Shown one piece after another: positions 25,606-36,806 of a stretch of 64,000 nt of DNA. The stretch covers positions 248,001-312,000 of the forward strand of contig NZ_FZOR01000002.1 in NCBI RefSeq assembly GCF_900188445.1, in the 5' to 3' direction. Source of the stretch: Actinomadura meyerae (GTDB lineage: Bacteria; Actinomycetota; Actinomycetes; Streptosporangiales; Streptosporangiaceae). A model generated the notes under the pieces. The model was given only the letters and a program-made list of their open reading frames with translations, made no database searches and had not been told where the DNA came from. The translations under genes and the position numbers were made by a program. Position 1 is the stretch's first letter, and the number at the start of each line of letters is the position of its first letter.

Positions 25606-26430
25606 CCTCCGCCCTTGAACGACCAGCCTGCGGCGGCCAAGGCGGTGGCTCGTAAGCCGGCGGTCCTCTACAACGCCTTTGAGTATGCGGTCGAGTTGGA
25701 GGAGTTCGACCGGAACACGATCGACGAGGTCAAGTGAACGCCTCCCATGCTCGCCGAGAGGTGGACTGGCGTGTCGTGCTCGGGCCTCGCAGATGCGAGA
25801 GTGCCTGACGGCGGTCACCTACGTCGGCAAGCGGGGAAGGGGCCGGCGGCTGCGGGCTCTCTACGCGTGCATGTATTACGCGGCACTTCGCCCGGCTGAA
25901 GCGGTGGCCCTGCACCGAGACGACTGCCATCTTCCGGCAACTGGCTGGGGTCGCCTCGTCCTGACCCGCTCCTACCCGAAACGGGATCGCGGTGGACCGA
26001 CAGCGGGTCGACTCACGAGCAACGCGGCCTCAAGCTCCGCCCGGCGGCCGAGGTTCGGACGGTCCCGATCCCGCCCGTCCTGGTGGAGATCCTCCGCGAC
26101 TACATCGCCGAGTTCGGGACGGCCGAAGACGGGCGGATCTTCCAAACCGAGCGGGGCGGCATCGTCGGGTCGACGGCCTACGGCGACGTGTGGGCGGCGA
26201 CTCGGGCTCTGGCCTTCACACCGGAACAGGTCGCCTCTCCCCTGGCGCGGCGGCCGTACGACCTTCGGCATGCCGGAGTGTCCCTGTGGCTCAACTTCGG
26301 TGTTCCGGCAACCGAGGTCGCCGAACGTGCGGGGCACAGCGTCAAGGCCCCGTTGCAGGTCTACGCCAAGTGCATCGACGGGCAGCAGGACCAGGGGAAC
26401 AAGCGGATCGACGATGCGCTCGGCGAGTGA
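25606..26430 (+). pseudogene. Tyrosine recombinase (integrase) 2, decayed
   Basis: Most of an actinobacterial integrase can be read, but in pieces: AVARKPAVLYNAFEYAVELE (core-binding end), a TGA at 25735 where Trp is expected (IDEVKW), MRECLTAVTYVGKRGRGRRL, then LYACMYYAALRPAEAVALHR with the first catalytic Arg, and after another frame change WTDSGSTHEQRGLKLRPAAE ... RPYDLRHAGVSLWLNFGVPA, HSVKAPLQVYAKCIDGQQ. The last part keeps the HxxR, the His and the Tyr. It ends 211 bp from the 3' end of tRNA-Tyr, so it belonged to an element integrated there. Confidence 0.8.
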
Positions 26431-26641
26431 CAGGCCGTACGGTGGAGGGGCTCCGGTTCATCCCGGGGCCCCTCGTCCGCGTCTAGGGCAACCTGCGGAA
26501 ACGTCCTCGATCTCATCCCGCGAATATCCCGCGACCAGCGACAAACGGGTGCCTTCGGTGGCGTCTGGCTGCATCCGGGGGATCTTGGAAAGCGAACAGC
26601 CTCCGACCGTTTGCACTGGTCAGAGGCTGTTTCAGCGTGAG

Positions 26642-26723
26642 TGGCGGGTCCAGGATTCGAACCTGGGTAGGCTAAGCCGACGGATTTACAGTCCGCTCCC
26701 ATTGGCCACTCGGGCAACCCGCC
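26642..26723 (-). tRNA. tRNA-Tyr (anticodon GTA)
   Basis: Minus strand, 82 nt. GGCGGGT pairs with ACCCGCC, the anticodon loop is CTGTAAA, a long variable arm is present and the T-loop is TTCGAAT. The 3' end faces the decayed integrase. In Streptomyces coelicolor the element SLP1 inserts into a tRNA-Tyr gene, so this tRNA is a plausible attachment site. No second copy of its 3' end was found on reading. Confidence 0.96.
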
Positions 26724-26836
26724 GTGGTGACGCCTGAAAGAATAGCGGACCGCGCGAGTGGGTGTGACATCGAGGCGGGGCGGGGAGTCGATACGCTCTG
26801 TGGATCGGAAGTTGCTGCTGAGGGGATGTGTGGGCC

Positions 26837-27325
26837 GTGGCCGACTCCAGCTTTGACATCGTCAGCAAGCTCGACCGGCAGGAGGTCGACAACGCGCTGA
26901 ACCAGGCCGCCAAGGAGGTGGCCAACCGGTTCGACTTCAGGAACGTGGACGCGGGGATCAAGTGGTCGGGTGAGTCGATCGAGATCCAGGCGAACACCGA
27001 GGAGCGGGCCAACGCGGTGCTGGACGTGCTGAAGGACAAGCTCGTCAAGCGGGGGATCTCGCTGAAGGCGATCGATGCCGGGGAGCCGAAGCCGTCGGGG
27101 AAGGTGCACAAGCTGAGCGTGGGGCTCAAGGAGGGCATCGCGCAGGACGAGGCGAAGAAGATCGGGAAGATCATCCGGGATGAGGGGCCGAAGGGTGTGA
27201 AGGCCCAGATCCAGGGGGACGAGCTGCGGGTCAGCGCGAAGAAGAAGGACGACCTCCAGCAGGTCATCGCGCTGCTGAAGGGCAAGGACCTCGAGGTGGC
27301 GCTGCAGTTCGTGAACTACCGCTAG
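26837..27325 (+). CDS. yajQ: YajQ-family nucleotide-binding protein
   Basis: The 162-residue product starts [20 protein letters not shown] (GTG start) and matches the YajQ/UPF0234 family along its whole length, including [20 protein letters not shown] and the C-terminal [20 protein letters not shown]. Family members form two ferredoxin-like domains; some bind cyclic di-GMP and others nucleic acid. The GTG at 26837 gives the standard N-terminus; a GTG three codons earlier is possible. It lies beside tRNA-Tyr, as in streptomycetes. Confidence 0.93.
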   Translation: MADSSFDIVSKLDRQEVDNALNQAAKEVANRFDFRNVDAGIKWSGESIEIQANTEERANAVLDVLKDKLVKRGISLKAIDAGEPKPSGKVHKLSVGLKEGIAQDEAKKIGKIIRDEGPKGVKAQIQGDELRVSAKKKDDLQQVIALLKGKDLEVALQFVNYR

Positions 27326-27334
27326 GTGTTTGAG

Positions 27335-27377
27335 GAGCGCGTCGGCCCCATCCCCCGCAGAAGGGGCCGGCGCGCTC
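27335..27377. terminator. Bidirectional terminator between yajQ and htpX
   Basis: GAGCGCGTCGGCCCC pairs with GGGGCCGGCGCGCTC (one G-T pair) around a 13-nt loop, between convergent genes. Confidence 0.8.
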
Positions 27378-27422
27378 TCGTGTGTTATGACGCGGCGGCG
27401 GCCGGGATGGTTCGGCCCGATT

Positions 27423-28277
27423 TCAGCGGCGGCCCGCCATGCGCTCCAGGCGGGCGATCCGGTCGGCGGTGGGCGGGTGGGTGGAGAAGAGCTTGCCGAT
27501 GCCAGCCCCGGCGAACGGGTTGGCGATCATCAGGGAGCTGGTGGTGGCGAGCTCCGGGTCCTGGGGCAGGGGCATCGCGCGGGTGCCGGCGTCGATCTTG
27601 CGGAGGGCGGACGCCAGGGCGAGCGGGTCGCCGGTGAGGCGGGCGCCGGCGGCGTCGGCGGAGTACTCGCGGGTGCGGGAGATCGCCATCTGGACGACGG
27701 CGGCCGCGACCGGGCCCAGGACGAGCATCAGGAGGGCGCCGAGGATGCCGGGGCCGTCGTCGTCGTCGGCGCGGCCGATCGGCAGGAAGATCGCCAGGTG
27801 GGACAGGTAGGTGATCACAGTGGCGATCGCGGCGGCGACCGAGGAGATCAGGATGTCGCGGTTGTAGACGTGGGACAGCTCGTGCCCGAGGACGGCGCGC
27901 AACTCCCGCTCGTCCAGGATGTGGAGGATGCCGCGGGTGCAGCAGACGGCGGCGTTGCGCGGGTTGCGGCCGGTGGCGAACGCGTTGGGCTGGCGGGTCT
28001 CGGAGATGTAGAGCCGCGGCATGGGCTGGCGCGCGGCGGTGGAGAGTTCCCGGACGAGCCGGTAGAGGGTCGGGGCCTCGACCTCGCCGACCGGGTGGGC
28101 GCGCATGGAGCGCAGCGCGATGCGGTCGCTGAAGAAGTACGCGATGCCGTTGGTACCGAGGGCGATGATCAGCGCGATCGTCAGCCCGGTGGCGCCGCCG
28201 AACGCCCATCCGGCGACGAGCATCAGGGCGGACAGCGCGGCGATCAGTGCTGCCGTCTTGACGCCGTTGTGGTGCAC
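27423..28277 (-). CDS. htpX: Zinc metalloprotease HtpX (M48 family)
   Basis: HtpX is a membrane protease that degrades damaged membrane proteins. The 284-residue product has two N-terminal spans (residues 8-50), the zinc motif HELSH near residue 131, the third ligand region [19 protein letters not shown] near 200, and two more hydrophobic stretches between them. The length is normal. It lies 65 bp after nuoN on the same strand and may be read from the nuo promoter. The same neighbourhood is known in streptomycetes. Confidence 0.93.
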   Translation of the reverse strand: MHHNGVKTAALIAALSALMLVAGWAFGGATGLTIALIIALGTNGIAYFFSDRIALRSMRAHPVGEVEAPTLYRLVRELSTAARQPMPRLYISETRQPNAFATGRNPRNAAVCCTRGILHILDERELRAVLGHELSHVYNRDILISSVAAAIATVITYLSHLAIFLPIGRADDDDGPGILGALLMLVLGPVAAAVVQMAISRTREYSADAAGARLTGDPLALASALRKIDAGTRAMPLPQDPELATTSSLMIANPFAGAGIGKLFSTHPPTADRIARLERMAGRR

Positions 28278-28342
28278 TTCCGTTGCCTCCCCGTCGACTC
28301 CGGCATGAACATCAACGGTTTGACCTGGGTGAACGTTCCCGG

Positions 28343-29797
28343 TCAGACGGCCTGCAGGACGAGCTGCGGCGCGATCGACAGGGCGATCGCGCCGGCGGCG
28401 GCCGCGGTGATCGCGGCGCGGACCGGCAGGCCGGGTCCCGTGTCCCGCTCCTGCCCGGAGGGGGACGGTCCGAACAGGCGCACGGCCCAGGCCAGGTAGT
28501 AGTACAGCCCGATGACCGTGTTGATCGCCATGATGACGGCGAGCCAGGTGACGCCGCCGGCGACGGTGGCGCGGAACACGACGACCTTGGCGAACAGCCC
28601 CATCACGCCGGGCGGGAGCCCGGCGAGGCAGATCAGGAAGAAGGCGAGGGCGGTGGCGGCGGCGGGGCCGCGGCGGGCGAGGCCGCGGTAGTCGTCCAGG
28701 GTGCGGAGCCGGTGGTAGCCGATCACGACGGCGAACGCGCCGAGGTTCATCACGGCGTAGAGGGCGACGTAGGCGACGGTGGCGGCGGTGGCCTCGCCGA
28801 GGCGGTGCGAGCCGACGGCGAGGGGCGCGAGCATGTAGCCCGACTGGGCGACCGACGACCAGGCCAGCAGGCGGATCGGGGTGCGCTGCCGCAGGGCCAG
28901 GAGGTTGCCCAGGGTCATGGTGAGGGCCGCGAGGACGCCGAGGATCGGGCCCCAGACGTGCCCGTAGGCGGGCAGGCCGATCGCCAGGACGATGACGAGC
29001 CCGGCGAATCCGGCGGCCTTCGAGACGACGGACAGGAACGCGGCGACGGGCAGCGGGGCGCCCTGGTAGACGTCCGGGGCCCAGAAGTGGAACGGGACGG
29101 CGGCGACCTTGAACGCGAACCCGGCGAGGACGAGGACGGAGCCGACGGAGGCGACCGGGTCGAGGTCGGAGGGGAGGTCGGCCAGGGCGGGCGCTATGCG
29201 GTCCAGGTGCATGGAGCCCGTCGCGCCGTAGACGAGGCTGATCCCGAACAGCATGACCGCGGTGGAGATGACGGAGACCAGGAACAGCTTCAGCGCGGCT
29301 TCGGACGCCGTCCCGTCGTAGCGGCGGAGGGCGGTGAGGGCGAAGACCGGGAGGGACAGGGTCTCCAGGGCGACCAGCAGGAGGACGAGGTCGCGGGCGG
29401 CGACGAGCGCCAGCGCGCCGATGACGGCGGCGAGCAGCAGGAAGTGGTACTCCCCGGCCGGCATCCGCGAGTCGGTGATCTCCTGGAGGGAGAGCAGGAC
29501 GACGATCGCGGCGGCGGCGAGGACGATCCCCTGGAACAGCAGCGTGAAGTCGTCGGCGACGTAGGAGCAGGACGGCGGGCCGCCGGAGCGCAGGCCGTCC
29601 GGCAGGCAGAACGTGGCGCGGCGGTCGCCGGAGGCCAGCGCGATCACGGCGATGAGGGCCGCGACGAGGGACCCGGCCGACAGGAGGGAGAGGGCGCGGC
29701 GGGGCGCGTCGAAGGCGTCGGCGAGCAGCAGGCCGAGCGCGGCGGCGGCGAGGATCAGCGGCGGCGCGATCGCCGCGTAGTCGATGCCCTGGATCAT
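28343..29797 (-). CDS. nuoN: NADH-quinone oxidoreductase subunit N
   Basis: This 484-residue, about 14-span antiporter-like subunit pumps protons in the membrane arm of complex I. It shows [20 protein letters not shown] near residue 115 with the conserved Glu, the Lys of [20 protein letters not shown] near 220, and a later Lys in [10 protein letters not shown] near 385. The ATG shares one base with the nuoM stop. It is the last nuo gene of the cluster. The open frame runs upstream into nuoM as a shadow. Confidence 0.93.
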   Translation of the reverse strand: MIQGIDYAAIAPPLILAAAALGLLLADAFDAPRRALSLLSAGSLVAALIAVIALASGDRRATFCLPDGLRSGGPPSCSYVADDFTLLFQGIVLAAAAIVVLLSLQEITDSRMPAGEYHFLLLAAVIGALALVAARDLVLLLVALETLSLPVFALTALRRYDGTASEAALKLFLVSVISTAVMLFGISLVYGATGSMHLDRIAPALADLPSDLDPVASVGSVLVLAGFAFKVAAVPFHFWAPDVYQGAPLPVAAFLSVVSKAAGFAGLVIVLAIGLPAYGHVWGPILGVLAALTMTLGNLLALRQRTPIRLLAWSSVAQSGYMLAPLAVGSHRLGEATAATVAYVALYAVMNLGAFAVVIGYHRLRTLDDYRGLARRGPAAATALAFFLICLAGLPPGVMGLFAKVVVFRATVAGGVTWLAVIMAINTVIGLYYYLAWAVRLFGPSPSGQERDTGPGLPVRAAITAAAAGAIALSIAPQLVLQAV

Positions 29798-31308
29798 CAG
29801 CCGCCTCCGAACAGCGCGCGGACGGGTCCGGTGGTCACGTCCAGCAGGGTCTTCGGCCACAGGCCGATGAGCAGCGTGAGCGCGATCAGCGGCACCCACG
29901 CCGCGTACTCCTGTACGGACACGGCGGCGAGCGGCCCGCGCGCCGGCTCGCCCGAAGAGGACGACGGCCCGTGGGTGAGCTTGGCGAGCATCCGCAGGAA
30001 GTAGGCGGCGGTGAGGACGGCGCCGAGCGCGGCGACGGCCATGAACGTCACGAACGTCTCGCGGGGCAGGTCGGCGTGCGGCCGGTACGCGCCGATGAGC
30101 GCGAGGACCTCGCCCCAGAACCCGGCGAGGCCCGGCAGCCCGAGGGACGCGACGGACGCGAAGGTCAGGATCGAGGCGAGCCGGGGCGACGTGCCGAGCA
30201 TGCCGCCGCCGATCGAGGCCATGTCGGTGGTGCGCCAGCGTTCCTTGACCGCGCCGGCGAGGAAGAACAGCAGCCCGGTGATCAGGCCGTGCGCGATGTT
30301 GCCGAACAGCGCCGCGTTGATCCCGACGGGAGTCAGCGTCGCGATCCCGAGGAGCACGAACCCCATGTGCCCGACGGACGAGTAGGCGATCATCCGTTTG
30401 AGGTCGCGCTGGGCGAGGCAGGCGAGCGCGCCGTAGATGATGCCGATGACGGCGAGGAGGCCGAGCCAGGGCGCCCAGAACGCGGCGCCGTCCGGGGCGA
30501 GCGGTACCGCGACACGGACGAGCCCGTAGGTGCCCATCTTCAGCAGCACGCCGGCCAGCAGGACGGACCCGACGGTCGGCGCCTCGGTGTGCGCGTCCGG
30601 TAGCCAGGTGTGCAGCGGCCACATCGGCGCCTTGACGGCGAACCCGATGCCCATCAGCGCGAACGCCGTGATCTGGATGCCGCGGGACAGCCCGGAGCCG
30701 TGCAGGTCGGCGAGCGCGGTCATGTCCAGCGTGCCCAGTGTCGCTCCGACGAGGAGCATCCCGGCGAGGAGGAGGCCGGAGCCGAGGAGGGTGTAGAGGA
30801 TGAACTTGGTGGCGGCGGCGCGGCGCCCCGTCCCGCCCCACAGCATGATCACCACGTACATCGGGACCAGGACGGTCTCGAAGAACACGAAGAACAGCAC
30901 GAGGTCGAGGGCGACGAAGGTGCCGAGCATCCCGATCTCGAGGACGAGCAGCAGCGCCGTCAGCAGCCGGATGCGGCCGCCCTCCGGCGGGTGCCGCAGC
31001 GTGTAGAGGAAGCAGAGGAACGTCAGCAGCGCGGTGAGGACGACGAGCGGCAGCGAGATGCCGTCGACGCCGAGGTGGAAGCGCAGGCCGATCGCGGGCG
31101 ACCAGGACCGGTCGACCTCCAGCTGCATGCGGGACGTGGCGCCGAAGTCGAACGCGGTCAGCGCGGAGATCGCGACGAGCAGCGTCGCGCCGGACACGGC
31201 CGTCCCGAACGCGCGGACGGCGAAGCCGGTGCGCAGGAACCGGTCCGCCGGGACGAGCAGCGCCAGCGCCCCGGCGAGCGGGATCGCCAGCATCAGCACG
31301 AAGATCAC
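29797..31308 (-). CDS. nuoM: NADH-quinone oxidoreductase subunit M
   Basis: This 503-residue multi-span antiporter-like subunit shows [20 protein letters not shown] near residue 125 with the key Glu, [20 protein letters not shown] near 220 with the key Lys, and [20 protein letters not shown] near 300. Length and motifs are standard. The start overlaps the nuoL stop by four bases (ATGA). It works with NuoL and NuoN as one of three proton channels. Confidence 0.95.
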   Translation of the reverse strand: MIFVLMLAIPLAGALALLVPADRFLRTGFAVRAFGTAVSGATLLVAISALTAFDFGATSRMQLEVDRSWSPAIGLRFHLGVDGISLPLVVLTALLTFLCFLYTLRHPPEGGRIRLLTALLLVLEIGMLGTFVALDLVLFFVFFETVLVPMYVVIMLWGGTGRRAAATKFILYTLLGSGLLLAGMLLVGATLGTLDMTALADLHGSGLSRGIQITAFALMGIGFAVKAPMWPLHTWLPDAHTEAPTVGSVLLAGVLLKMGTYGLVRVAVPLAPDGAAFWAPWLGLLAVIGIIYGALACLAQRDLKRMIAYSSVGHMGFVLLGIATLTPVGINAALFGNIAHGLITGLLFFLAGAVKERWRTTDMASIGGGMLGTSPRLASILTFASVASLGLPGLAGFWGEVLALIGAYRPHADLPRETFVTFMAVAALGAVLTAAYFLRMLAKLTHGPSSSSGEPARGPLAAVSVQEYAAWVPLIALTLLIGLWPKTLLDVTTGPVRALFGGG

Positions 31309-33314
31309 AGGAGGATCACCACCCCGGCCACGATGACGACGACGCCGGCGAGCAGGCCGGTGAGGTAGGTCTGCGGGTTGCCGTTCTGCGGGACGCGGAG
31401 GATCCCGGCGAGGCGGCGGGCGCCGTGCGCGGTGCCGACGACGGCGGCGTCCACTCCGCGCCGGTCGAACTCGACGACGTACCGGGCCAGGGCCCGTACC
31501 GGGCGGACGATCGCCGCGGCGTACAACTCGTCCACGTAGAAGGCGCGCGCGAAGACGGGACGGACCGGGCCAAGCGCGCGCACAGGGTCCAAGGCGGGGT
31601 CACGGTTCCACACGAGGAAGGCGGCCCCCGCCCCGAGGACCACCAGCACGGCGCTGAGCAACGAGGCCCCGAGGTGGGGACGGAGCTCTTCGGCACCGAG
31701 CCCGAAGAATCCGAGGATCGCGGCGGGGACGGCCAGGGCGGCGACCGTCCACGACATGAGGCGCGACGGGTCGCGGGGCTCGTAGGCGCCGCGCGGCTCA
31801 CCGAAGAACGTCACCAGCCAGGTGCGCATCGCGTAGGCGGCGGTGAGCACGACGGTCAGGAGCAGCCCCAGGTACACCAGCCACGCCGCCGCGGCCGGGA
31901 GGGTCACCGCGCCCGCTGACAGGGGCACGGCCGGTGCTTGGACCTTCGCGACCAGCGCCTCGCAGACCTGGGACGCGGCGGCGCACTTCGGCGGGCTCGC
32001 GATCTCCGGAGGCGGCGCGTAGTCGACCCAGCCCGCCGCGTGGGCGGACACGCCCTGCTCCGGCAGGGATCCGCCGTGCACCGCCGAGTGCTGGGCCGCC
32101 TCGATGACGGAGTCCTTGCTGAACCATCCGCTGAACGGCGGGACGCCCGCGAGCGCGGCCAGGCCGGCCGTCATCGACCAGAACGTGACGGGCATGGCGC
32201 GCCACAGCCCGCCGTAGTGCCCGAGCATGTTCGACCCGGCGGTGACGATGACGCATCCGGCGGCGAGGAACAGCAGCGCCTTGAACGCGCCGTGCGTGAG
32301 CAGGTGGAAGACGGCGGCGGTCTTCGCGCCGACCGCCAGCCCGGCGGCCATCACGGCGAGCTGGCTGATCGTCGAGTACGCCAGGACGCGTTTCAGGTCG
32401 TCCTGCGCGAGCGCCGCGCACGCCGCGCCGACCATGGAGACCACCGCGACCACGGCCAGCACGGTGCGGGCGCCCGGAGTCAGCAGGAACACGCCGTAGA
32501 GGCGGGCGACGACATAGACGCCCGCCGCGACCATCGTCGCCGCGTGGATCAGCGCGCTGATCGGCGTCGGGCCGGCCATCGCGTCCGGCAGCCAGGTGTG
32601 CAGCGGGAACTGCGCGCTCTTGCCCGCGACGCCGGCGAGCAGCAGCAGCGCCGCCGCGGTCACCGTCGAGGACGGCAGGTCGCCCGCCCGCGCGAGGATC
32701 CCGGAGATCTCGAACGTGCCGGCGCCGACACCGAGGACGATCACGCCGAGCAGGAAGCCGACGTCGCCGAGCCGCGTGACCAGGAACGCCTTCACGGCCG
32801 CCCGCGAGTTCGCCCGCTCCTCCCAGTGGTGCCCGATCAGGAAGTACGAGCAGATGCCCATGACCTCCCAGCCGACGTACAGGACGAGGAGGTCGCCCGC
32901 GTACACGACCAGGAGCATCGCGGACGTGAACAGCGAGATGAACGCCGCGTAGGACGAGTACCGCCGGTCGCCCTTCATGTACGCGACCGAGTACACCTGG
33001 ACGGCCAGCGCGACGCAGCACACCATGAGCCCGACCACGGCGGCCAGGCCGTCCACCTGGAGCCCGATCCGGATCGGCACCGACCCGGTGTCGACCACGG
33101 CGAGGGTGCCCGTCCGCTCACCGGGGTCGCGCCACACGGTGAAGGCGACGACCGCCGACAGGACGAGCGAGACCGCGACCGGCACGCACGCGAGCACGCC
33201 GGGGCCGCCGCCCGGCACACCGCGCAGCATCCGGGTGAGGGACGGCCCGGACAGCATCCCGGCGAACGCGGCGAGGAACGGCAGCAGCGCCGTCAGGGAG
33301 GACAGCAGGATCAT
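31305..33314 (-). CDS. nuoL: NADH-quinone oxidoreductase subunit L
   Basis: The largest antiporter-like subunit of complex I, 669 residues. It shows [20 protein letters not shown] near residue 140 with the key Glu, [20 protein letters not shown] near 230 with the key Lys, and [20 protein letters not shown] near 310. An extra loop rich in Cys and Pro lies near residues 410-450 ([20 protein letters not shown]), between transmembrane segments. The C-terminal amphipathic helix is present. The start overlaps the nuoK stop. Confidence 0.95.
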   Translation of the reverse strand: MILLSSLTALLPFLAAFAGMLSGPSLTRMLRGVPGGGPGVLACVPVAVSLVLSAVVAFTVWRDPGERTGTLAVVDTGSVPIRIGLQVDGLAAVVGLMVCCVALAVQVYSVAYMKGDRRYSSYAAFISLFTSAMLLVVYAGDLLVLYVGWEVMGICSYFLIGHHWEERANSRAAVKAFLVTRLGDVGFLLGVIVLGVGAGTFEISGILARAGDLPSSTVTAAALLLLAGVAGKSAQFPLHTWLPDAMAGPTPISALIHAATMVAAGVYVVARLYGVFLLTPGARTVLAVVAVVSMVGAACAALAQDDLKRVLAYSTISQLAVMAAGLAVGAKTAAVFHLLTHGAFKALLFLAAGCVIVTAGSNMLGHYGGLWRAMPVTFWSMTAGLAALAGVPPFSGWFSKDSVIEAAQHSAVHGGSLPEQGVSAHAAGWVDYAPPPEIASPPKCAAASQVCEALVAKVQAPAVPLSAGAVTLPAAAAWLVYLGLLLTVVLTAAYAMRTWLVTFFGEPRGAYEPRDPSRLMSWTVAALAVPAAILGFFGLGAEELRPHLGASLLSAVLVVLGAGAAFLVWNRDPALDPVRALGPVRPVFARAFYVDELYAAAIVRPVRALARYVVEFDRRGVDAAVVGTAHGARRLAGILRVPQNGNPQTYLTGLLAGVVVIVAGVVILL

Positions 33315-33709
33315 CGCGCGTCGACCGCCTCGGGGTCCGCCTCGGGGTCCGCCTCGGGCTCCGGTTCCGCCGGGCGCCGCCCGGTCTCGCCCTCCCGGGC
33401 GCCGTCCTCGGCGAGCGTGCGCAGCCGGTCGACGTCGATCATCTTCCGGTTCCGGTACACCAGCAGGACGATCGCCAGCCCGAGCCCGACCTCCGCCGCC
33501 GCGATCACGATGGTGAACAGCGTGAGGACCTGGCCGCCGTGCAGCCGGTCGCGATACCAGACGTCGAACGTGACGAGGTTCAGGTTCACCGCGTTCAGCA
33601 TCAGCTCGACCGACATCAGGACGAGGATCGCGTTGCGGCGCGCCAGCACCCCGTACACGCCGACGGAGAACAGCAGCGCGGCGACGACCGTCGGGTAGGC
33701 GAGATGCAT
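33311..33709 (-). CDS. nuoK: NADH-quinone oxidoreductase subunit K
   Basis: This 132-residue subunit has three spans. The two conserved Glu residues are in [20 protein letters not shown] near residue 35 and in [20 protein letters not shown] near 70. After about residue 92 it has a hydrophilic tail ending in a Glu/Pro/Asp repeat ([18 protein letters not shown]) not found in E. coli NuoK. The ATG shares one base with the nuoJ stop. Confidence 0.94.
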   Translation of the reverse strand: MHLAYPTVVAALLFSVGVYGVLARRNAILVLMSVELMLNAVNLNLVTFDVWYRDRLHGGQVLTLFTIVIAAAEVGLGLAIVLLVYRNRKMIDVDRLRTLAEDGAREGETGRRPAEPEPEADPEADPEAVDAR

Positions 33710-34263
33710 CAGGCGTCCTCTCCCGAGTCCGGGCCCGCGCCGGAACCCGCCTCGGGGGCGGGCGGGCCGATGTCGGAGCGCGACAGGACGATCGAGCCGA
33801 CCAGCGACGCCAGCAGCAGCACCGACAGCACCTCGAAGGGCAGCACCCACGTCCGGAACACGGCCGCGCCCAGCTCCTCGGCCGACCCGCCGCCCGCGCG
33901 CAGCGGCATCCGCTCGTCCCGGAAGCCGAGGACCACCACGGTGACCAGGACGGCGGCCGTGCCGGCGGCGACGGCCAGCGCCGCCCACCGGTTGCCGGAG
34001 TCGAGGTCGGCGGACTCCCCGATCGGCGCCCGCGTCAGCATGATCCCGAACAGCAGCAGCACGACGATCGCGCCGACGTAGATCAGCACCTGCACCCAGG
34101 CGACGAACTCGGCCGTCAGCACCAGGTAGCCGCCCGCGAGCGCACCGAACGACACCACCAGCCACAGCGCCGCGTGGACGAGCCGGCGCGTCGTCACCAC
34201 CAGCACCGCCGACCCGACCGCGACCACGCCGAGCAGCGTGAACACGATCTCCTGGCCGCTCAC
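33709..34263 (-). CDS. nuoJ: NADH-quinone oxidoreductase subunit J
   Basis: This 184-residue, five-span subunit shows the conserved Tyr/Gly segment [20 protein letters not shown] near residues 52-71, the pi-bulge helix TM3 that links the quinone site to the pump modules, and [20 protein letters not shown] near 135. The C-terminus is a hydrophilic Pro/Gly/Asp tail. The start is a GTG overlapping the nuoI stop by four bases. Confidence 0.94.
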   Translation of the reverse strand: MSGQEIVFTLLGVVAVGSAVLVVTTRRLVHAALWLVVSFGALAGGYLVLTAEFVAWVQVLIYVGAIVVLLLFGIMLTRAPIGESADLDSGNRWAALAVAAGTAAVLVTVVVLGFRDERMPLRAGGGSAEELGAAVFRTWVLPFEVLSVLLLASLVGSIVLSRSDIGPPAPEAGSGAGPDSGEDA

Positions 34264-34820
34264 CGCGCCGCTCCCGGGGACGCGCCGGGCGGCCGGCGCG
34301 CGGCCCGCGCCGCCGCCTTCTCCGCCGCGGCGACCTCCTTGGGCGGCTCCGCCCCCGGGTCGTGCGCCTGCGGCGGCGGGACGGTCCACATCCACTCGCG
34401 CAGCCGCTCCTTCTCGTGCGTCAGCTCCGCGATGTCGTACTCGGCGTACTCGAACTCCGGCGACCAGAACAGCGCGTCGAACGGGCACACCTCGATGCAG
34501 ATCCCGCAGTACATGCACAGCGCGAAGTCGATCGCGAAGCGGTCGAGGACGTTGCGGGTCCGGGGGCGCCCGCCGCCCTCGGCCGGGAGGGTCTCCTTGT
34601 GGGAGTCGATGTAGATGCACCAGTCGGGGCATTCACGGGCGCACAGCATGCAGACGGTGCAGTTCTCCTCGAACAGGGCGATGACGCCCCTGCTGCGCGG
34701 CGGCAACTCCGGTTGCACTTCGGGGTATTGACGCGTTATGGACCGCCGCGTCATCGTCCGCAACGTGACCGCCAGCCCCTTGGCCAGCCCGCCTCCTGGT
34801 AGCCGTCCCACGTGCCCCAT
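34260..34820 (-). CDS. nuoI: NADH-quinone oxidoreductase subunit I (2x[4Fe-4S])
   Basis: This 186-residue ferredoxin-like subunit carries clusters N6a and N6b. The two cysteine sets are [20 protein letters not shown] near residue 50 and [20 protein letters not shown] near 95. The ATG at 34820 gives the standard start [16 protein letters not shown]. The C-terminus is a charged Ala/Glu/Pro tail. It is first of the nuoIJKLMN block. The promoter must lie in the 102-bp gap shared with the divergent helix-hairpin-helix gene. Confidence 0.95.
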   Translation of the reverse strand: MGHVGRLPGGGLAKGLAVTLRTMTRRSITRQYPEVQPELPPRSRGVIALFEENCTVCMLCARECPDWCIYIDSHKETLPAEGGGRPRTRNVLDRFAIDFALCMYCGICIEVCPFDALFWSPEFEYAEYDIAELTHEKERLREWMWTVPPPQAHDPGAEPPKEVAAAEKAAARAARRPPGASPGAAR

Positions 34821-34865
34821 GATTGCGCACGTTGGGCCTCGGGGGAACGCGATGGGCGCGGCGTT

Positions 34866-34886
34866 CGTCCTACCTGGAGTAGGACG
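34866..34886. promoter_or_regulatory. Palindrome in the nuoI / helix-hairpin-helix gene divergent region
   Basis: CGTCCTAC and GTAGGACG form a perfect 8-bp inverted repeat with a 5-bp spacer, centred 56 bp before nuoI and 47 bp before the opposing gene. It could be an operator for both, or a hairpin in a leader. Confidence 0.5.
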
Positions 34887-34922
34887 CGTGGTACAGGACG
34901 CGCTTACGTGCAGGGAGGCTAT

Positions 34923-35753
34923 GTGAGTCATCACGCGGACCGCCCTCACGACGGCGAACCGGGTCCGGCGATGCCGCGGCCTCCGCACCGGCCCCCGTAC
35001 CGGCCTCCCTTCCCCGGTAGGCCGCCCGCGGGCGCGCCGCGTCCCGGAATGCCGCGTCCCGGAGCGCCCGTTCCCGGTCCGCCGGTCCCGCCCCCTCCGC
35101 CGCCGCCCGTCCCGCTCCCGGGCGCGGACACGGCGCGCGGTGTGCTGTGGGCGGCCGTGCCGTTCATCACATTCGGGTACGGGACGCCGGTCTCGTTCCT
35201 GTACGCCGCGATCCGGCGCGGTTCGTGGGGGCTCGGCGCGGCGGGCGCCGGGTACGGCGCCGGGACGGCCGCCGTCCTGACGATGCTCGGGTCCGGCGAC
35301 GCGCTGCTGACCGTCTTCGGGTCGTTCGTGGCGATCCTGCTGTGGCTGGCGGGCACCGGGCACGCGTTCGCCGTCCGGAAGTCGGTGTTTCCGCAGGAGA
35401 CGGTCCGCAACCGGCAGAACGAGCGCGCCATCGAACTCGCCAAGTACCGCCGTACGCTGCGCGAGCAGGCGCGCGCGCTCGCCGCCGAGGACCCGGCCCT
35501 CGCCCGCGAGCTGCGGATCGGCCGTCCGGACGCGCCGCGCACCTACGACGACGGCGGGCTGGTGGACGTCAACCACGCGCCCCGCGAGATCATCGAGGCG
35601 CTGCCCGGCATGACGCCCGAGATCGCGGAGCGCATCGTGCGCCACCGCGAGGAGCACGGCGGGTTCGTGTCCGCCGAGGAGATGGCGGTGGACGCCGACA
35701 TCCCGCCCGACCTCCTCCCCGAAATGGCCGAGTTCACCATCTTCATGCGCTGA
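34923..35753 (+). CDS. Membrane protein with helix-hairpin-helix DNA-binding domain
   Basis: The 276-residue product has a Pro-rich N-terminus of about 70 residues, two hydrophobic spans (about 75-95 and 108-140), a helical linker ([20 protein letters not shown]), and a C-terminal ComEA-like helix-hairpin-helix domain ([20 protein letters not shown], then [20 protein letters not shown]). The GTG at 34923 has a strong AGGGAGG ribosome site. It lies on the opposite strand inside the nuo cluster, between nuoH and nuoI. It could bind DNA or protein at the membrane; its job is not known. Confidence 0.82.
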   Translation: MSHHADRPHDGEPGPAMPRPPHRPPYRPPFPGRPPAGAPRPGMPRPGAPVPGPPVPPPPPPPVPLPGADTARGVLWAAVPFITFGYGTPVSFLYAAIRRGSWGLGAAGAGYGAGTAAVLTMLGSGDALLTVFGSFVAILLWLAGTGHAFAVRKSVFPQETVRNRQNERAIELAKYRRTLREQARALAAEDPALARELRIGRPDAPRTYDDGGLVDVNHAPREIIEALPGMTPEIAERIVRHREEHGGFVSAEEMAVDADIPPDLLPEMAEFTIFMR

Positions 35754-35766
35754 GCCGCGACCGACC

Positions 35767-35856
35767 AGCGGGGTTCAGGCCGGCGGGGTTCAGGGCAGCG
35801 GGGTTCAGGCCGGCGGGGTTCAGGGCAGCGGGGTTCAGGCTCTGCAGGTTCAGGCC
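35767..35856. repeat. Tandem repeat, 15 bp x 6
   Basis: Six adjacent 15-bp units (AGCGGGGTTCAGGCC and GGCGGGGTTCAGGGC alternating, the last degenerate) fill the gap between two convergent genes and include the nuoH stop codon. An ORF across them on the plus strand is not credible. Confidence 0.88.
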
Positions 35857-36806
35857 AGGGCGACGCTGAGGACGCCCGTCAGCGCCAGTTGGGCGAGCGA
35901 CAGCGGCACCAGCCACGCCCACGCGAGCTTCTGCAACTGGTCCTCGCGCATGCGCGGGTAGCTGACCCGCAGCCAGATGACGCAGAACGCCAGCGCGCCG
36001 ACCTTGATCAGCATCCAGAGCCAGCCGAGCTCGGTGTTCAGGAACGGGCCCTTCCACCCGCCGAGGAACAGCACGGCCGTGAGCGCACAGAGCACCACGA
36101 TCCCCGCGTACTCGGCCAGCAGGAACAGCGCGAACCGCAGCCCGCCGTACTCGGTGTACGGACCGAAGATGATCTCCGAGTCGGCGACCGGCATGTCGAA
36201 CGGCGGGCGGCGCAGCTCGGCGAGGCCCGCGACGAAGAACACCACGGCGCCGACCGCCTGCCACGGCAGCCACCACCAGCGCCACTCCTCCACGACGCCC
36301 TGCAGCGACAGCGTGCCCGCCGCCATCGCGACCGACGACGCCGCGAACACCATCGGCAGCTCGTACGACATCAGCTGCGCGGCGACCCGCATCCCGCCGA
36401 GCAGCGAGTACTTGTTCGCCGACGCCCAGCCCGCCATGATCGCGCCGATGACGCCGACGCCCATCACGGCGAGCGCGAAGAAGATCCCCGGGCCGAGGTC
36501 GAGCGCGACCTGCCCGCCCGGCCCGACCGGGATGACCAGCAGTACCAGCAGGTACGGGACGAGCGCCACGCCCGGCGCCAGCTTGAACACCCACCGGTCG
36601 GCGTCGCGCGGGACCACGTCCTCCTTCTGCGCGAACTTCACGCCGTCTGCGACGAGTTGCGCCCAGCCGTGGAACCGGCCCGCGTACATCGGGCCGAGGC
36701 GGCCCTGCATGTGCGCCATCACCTTGTGCTCGGCCTGCCCCACCAGCAGCGGCAGCAGCGCGAACGCGGCCGCGACGAGGGCGAGCTTGACGACGATCTC
36801 AAGCAT
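35850..36806 (-). CDS. nuoH: NADH-quinone oxidoreductase subunit H
   Basis: This 318-residue, eight-span subunit forms the quinone channel together with NuoB and NuoD. It shows [20 protein letters not shown] near residue 31, the Glu-rich loop [19 protein letters not shown] near 190, and [20 protein letters not shown] near 215. It begins eight bases inside nuoC. Its usual partner NuoD is not encoded here. Confidence 0.95.
   Translation of the reverse strand: MLEIVVKLALVAAAFALLPLLVGQAEHKVMAHMQGRLGPMYAGRFHGWAQLVADGVKFAQKEDVVPRDADRWVFKLAPGVALVPYLLVLLVIPVGPGGQVALDLGPGIFFALAVMGVGVIGAIMAGWASANKYSLLGGMRVAAQLMSYELPMVFAASSVAMAAGTLSLQGVVEEWRWWWLPWQAVGAVVFFVAGLAELRRPPFDMPVADSEIIFGPYTEYGGLRFALFLLAEYAGIVVLCALTAVLFLGGWKGPFLNTELGWLWMLIKVGALAFCVIWLRVSYPRMREDQLQKLAWAWLVPLSLAQLALTGVLSVALA

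Noticed and set aside
27330..33698. Long plus-strand frames opposite htpX and nuoN-nuoK
   Set aside because: Low-complexity Gly/Arg/Asp/Glu translations with no signature; the opposite strand holds well-conserved complex I genes.
35147..35869. Plus-strand frame with a PAGFRAAGFR repeat
   Set aside because: The repeat is the translation of the 15-bp tandem array past the true stop of the helix-hairpin-helix gene; the rest is a shadow frame.
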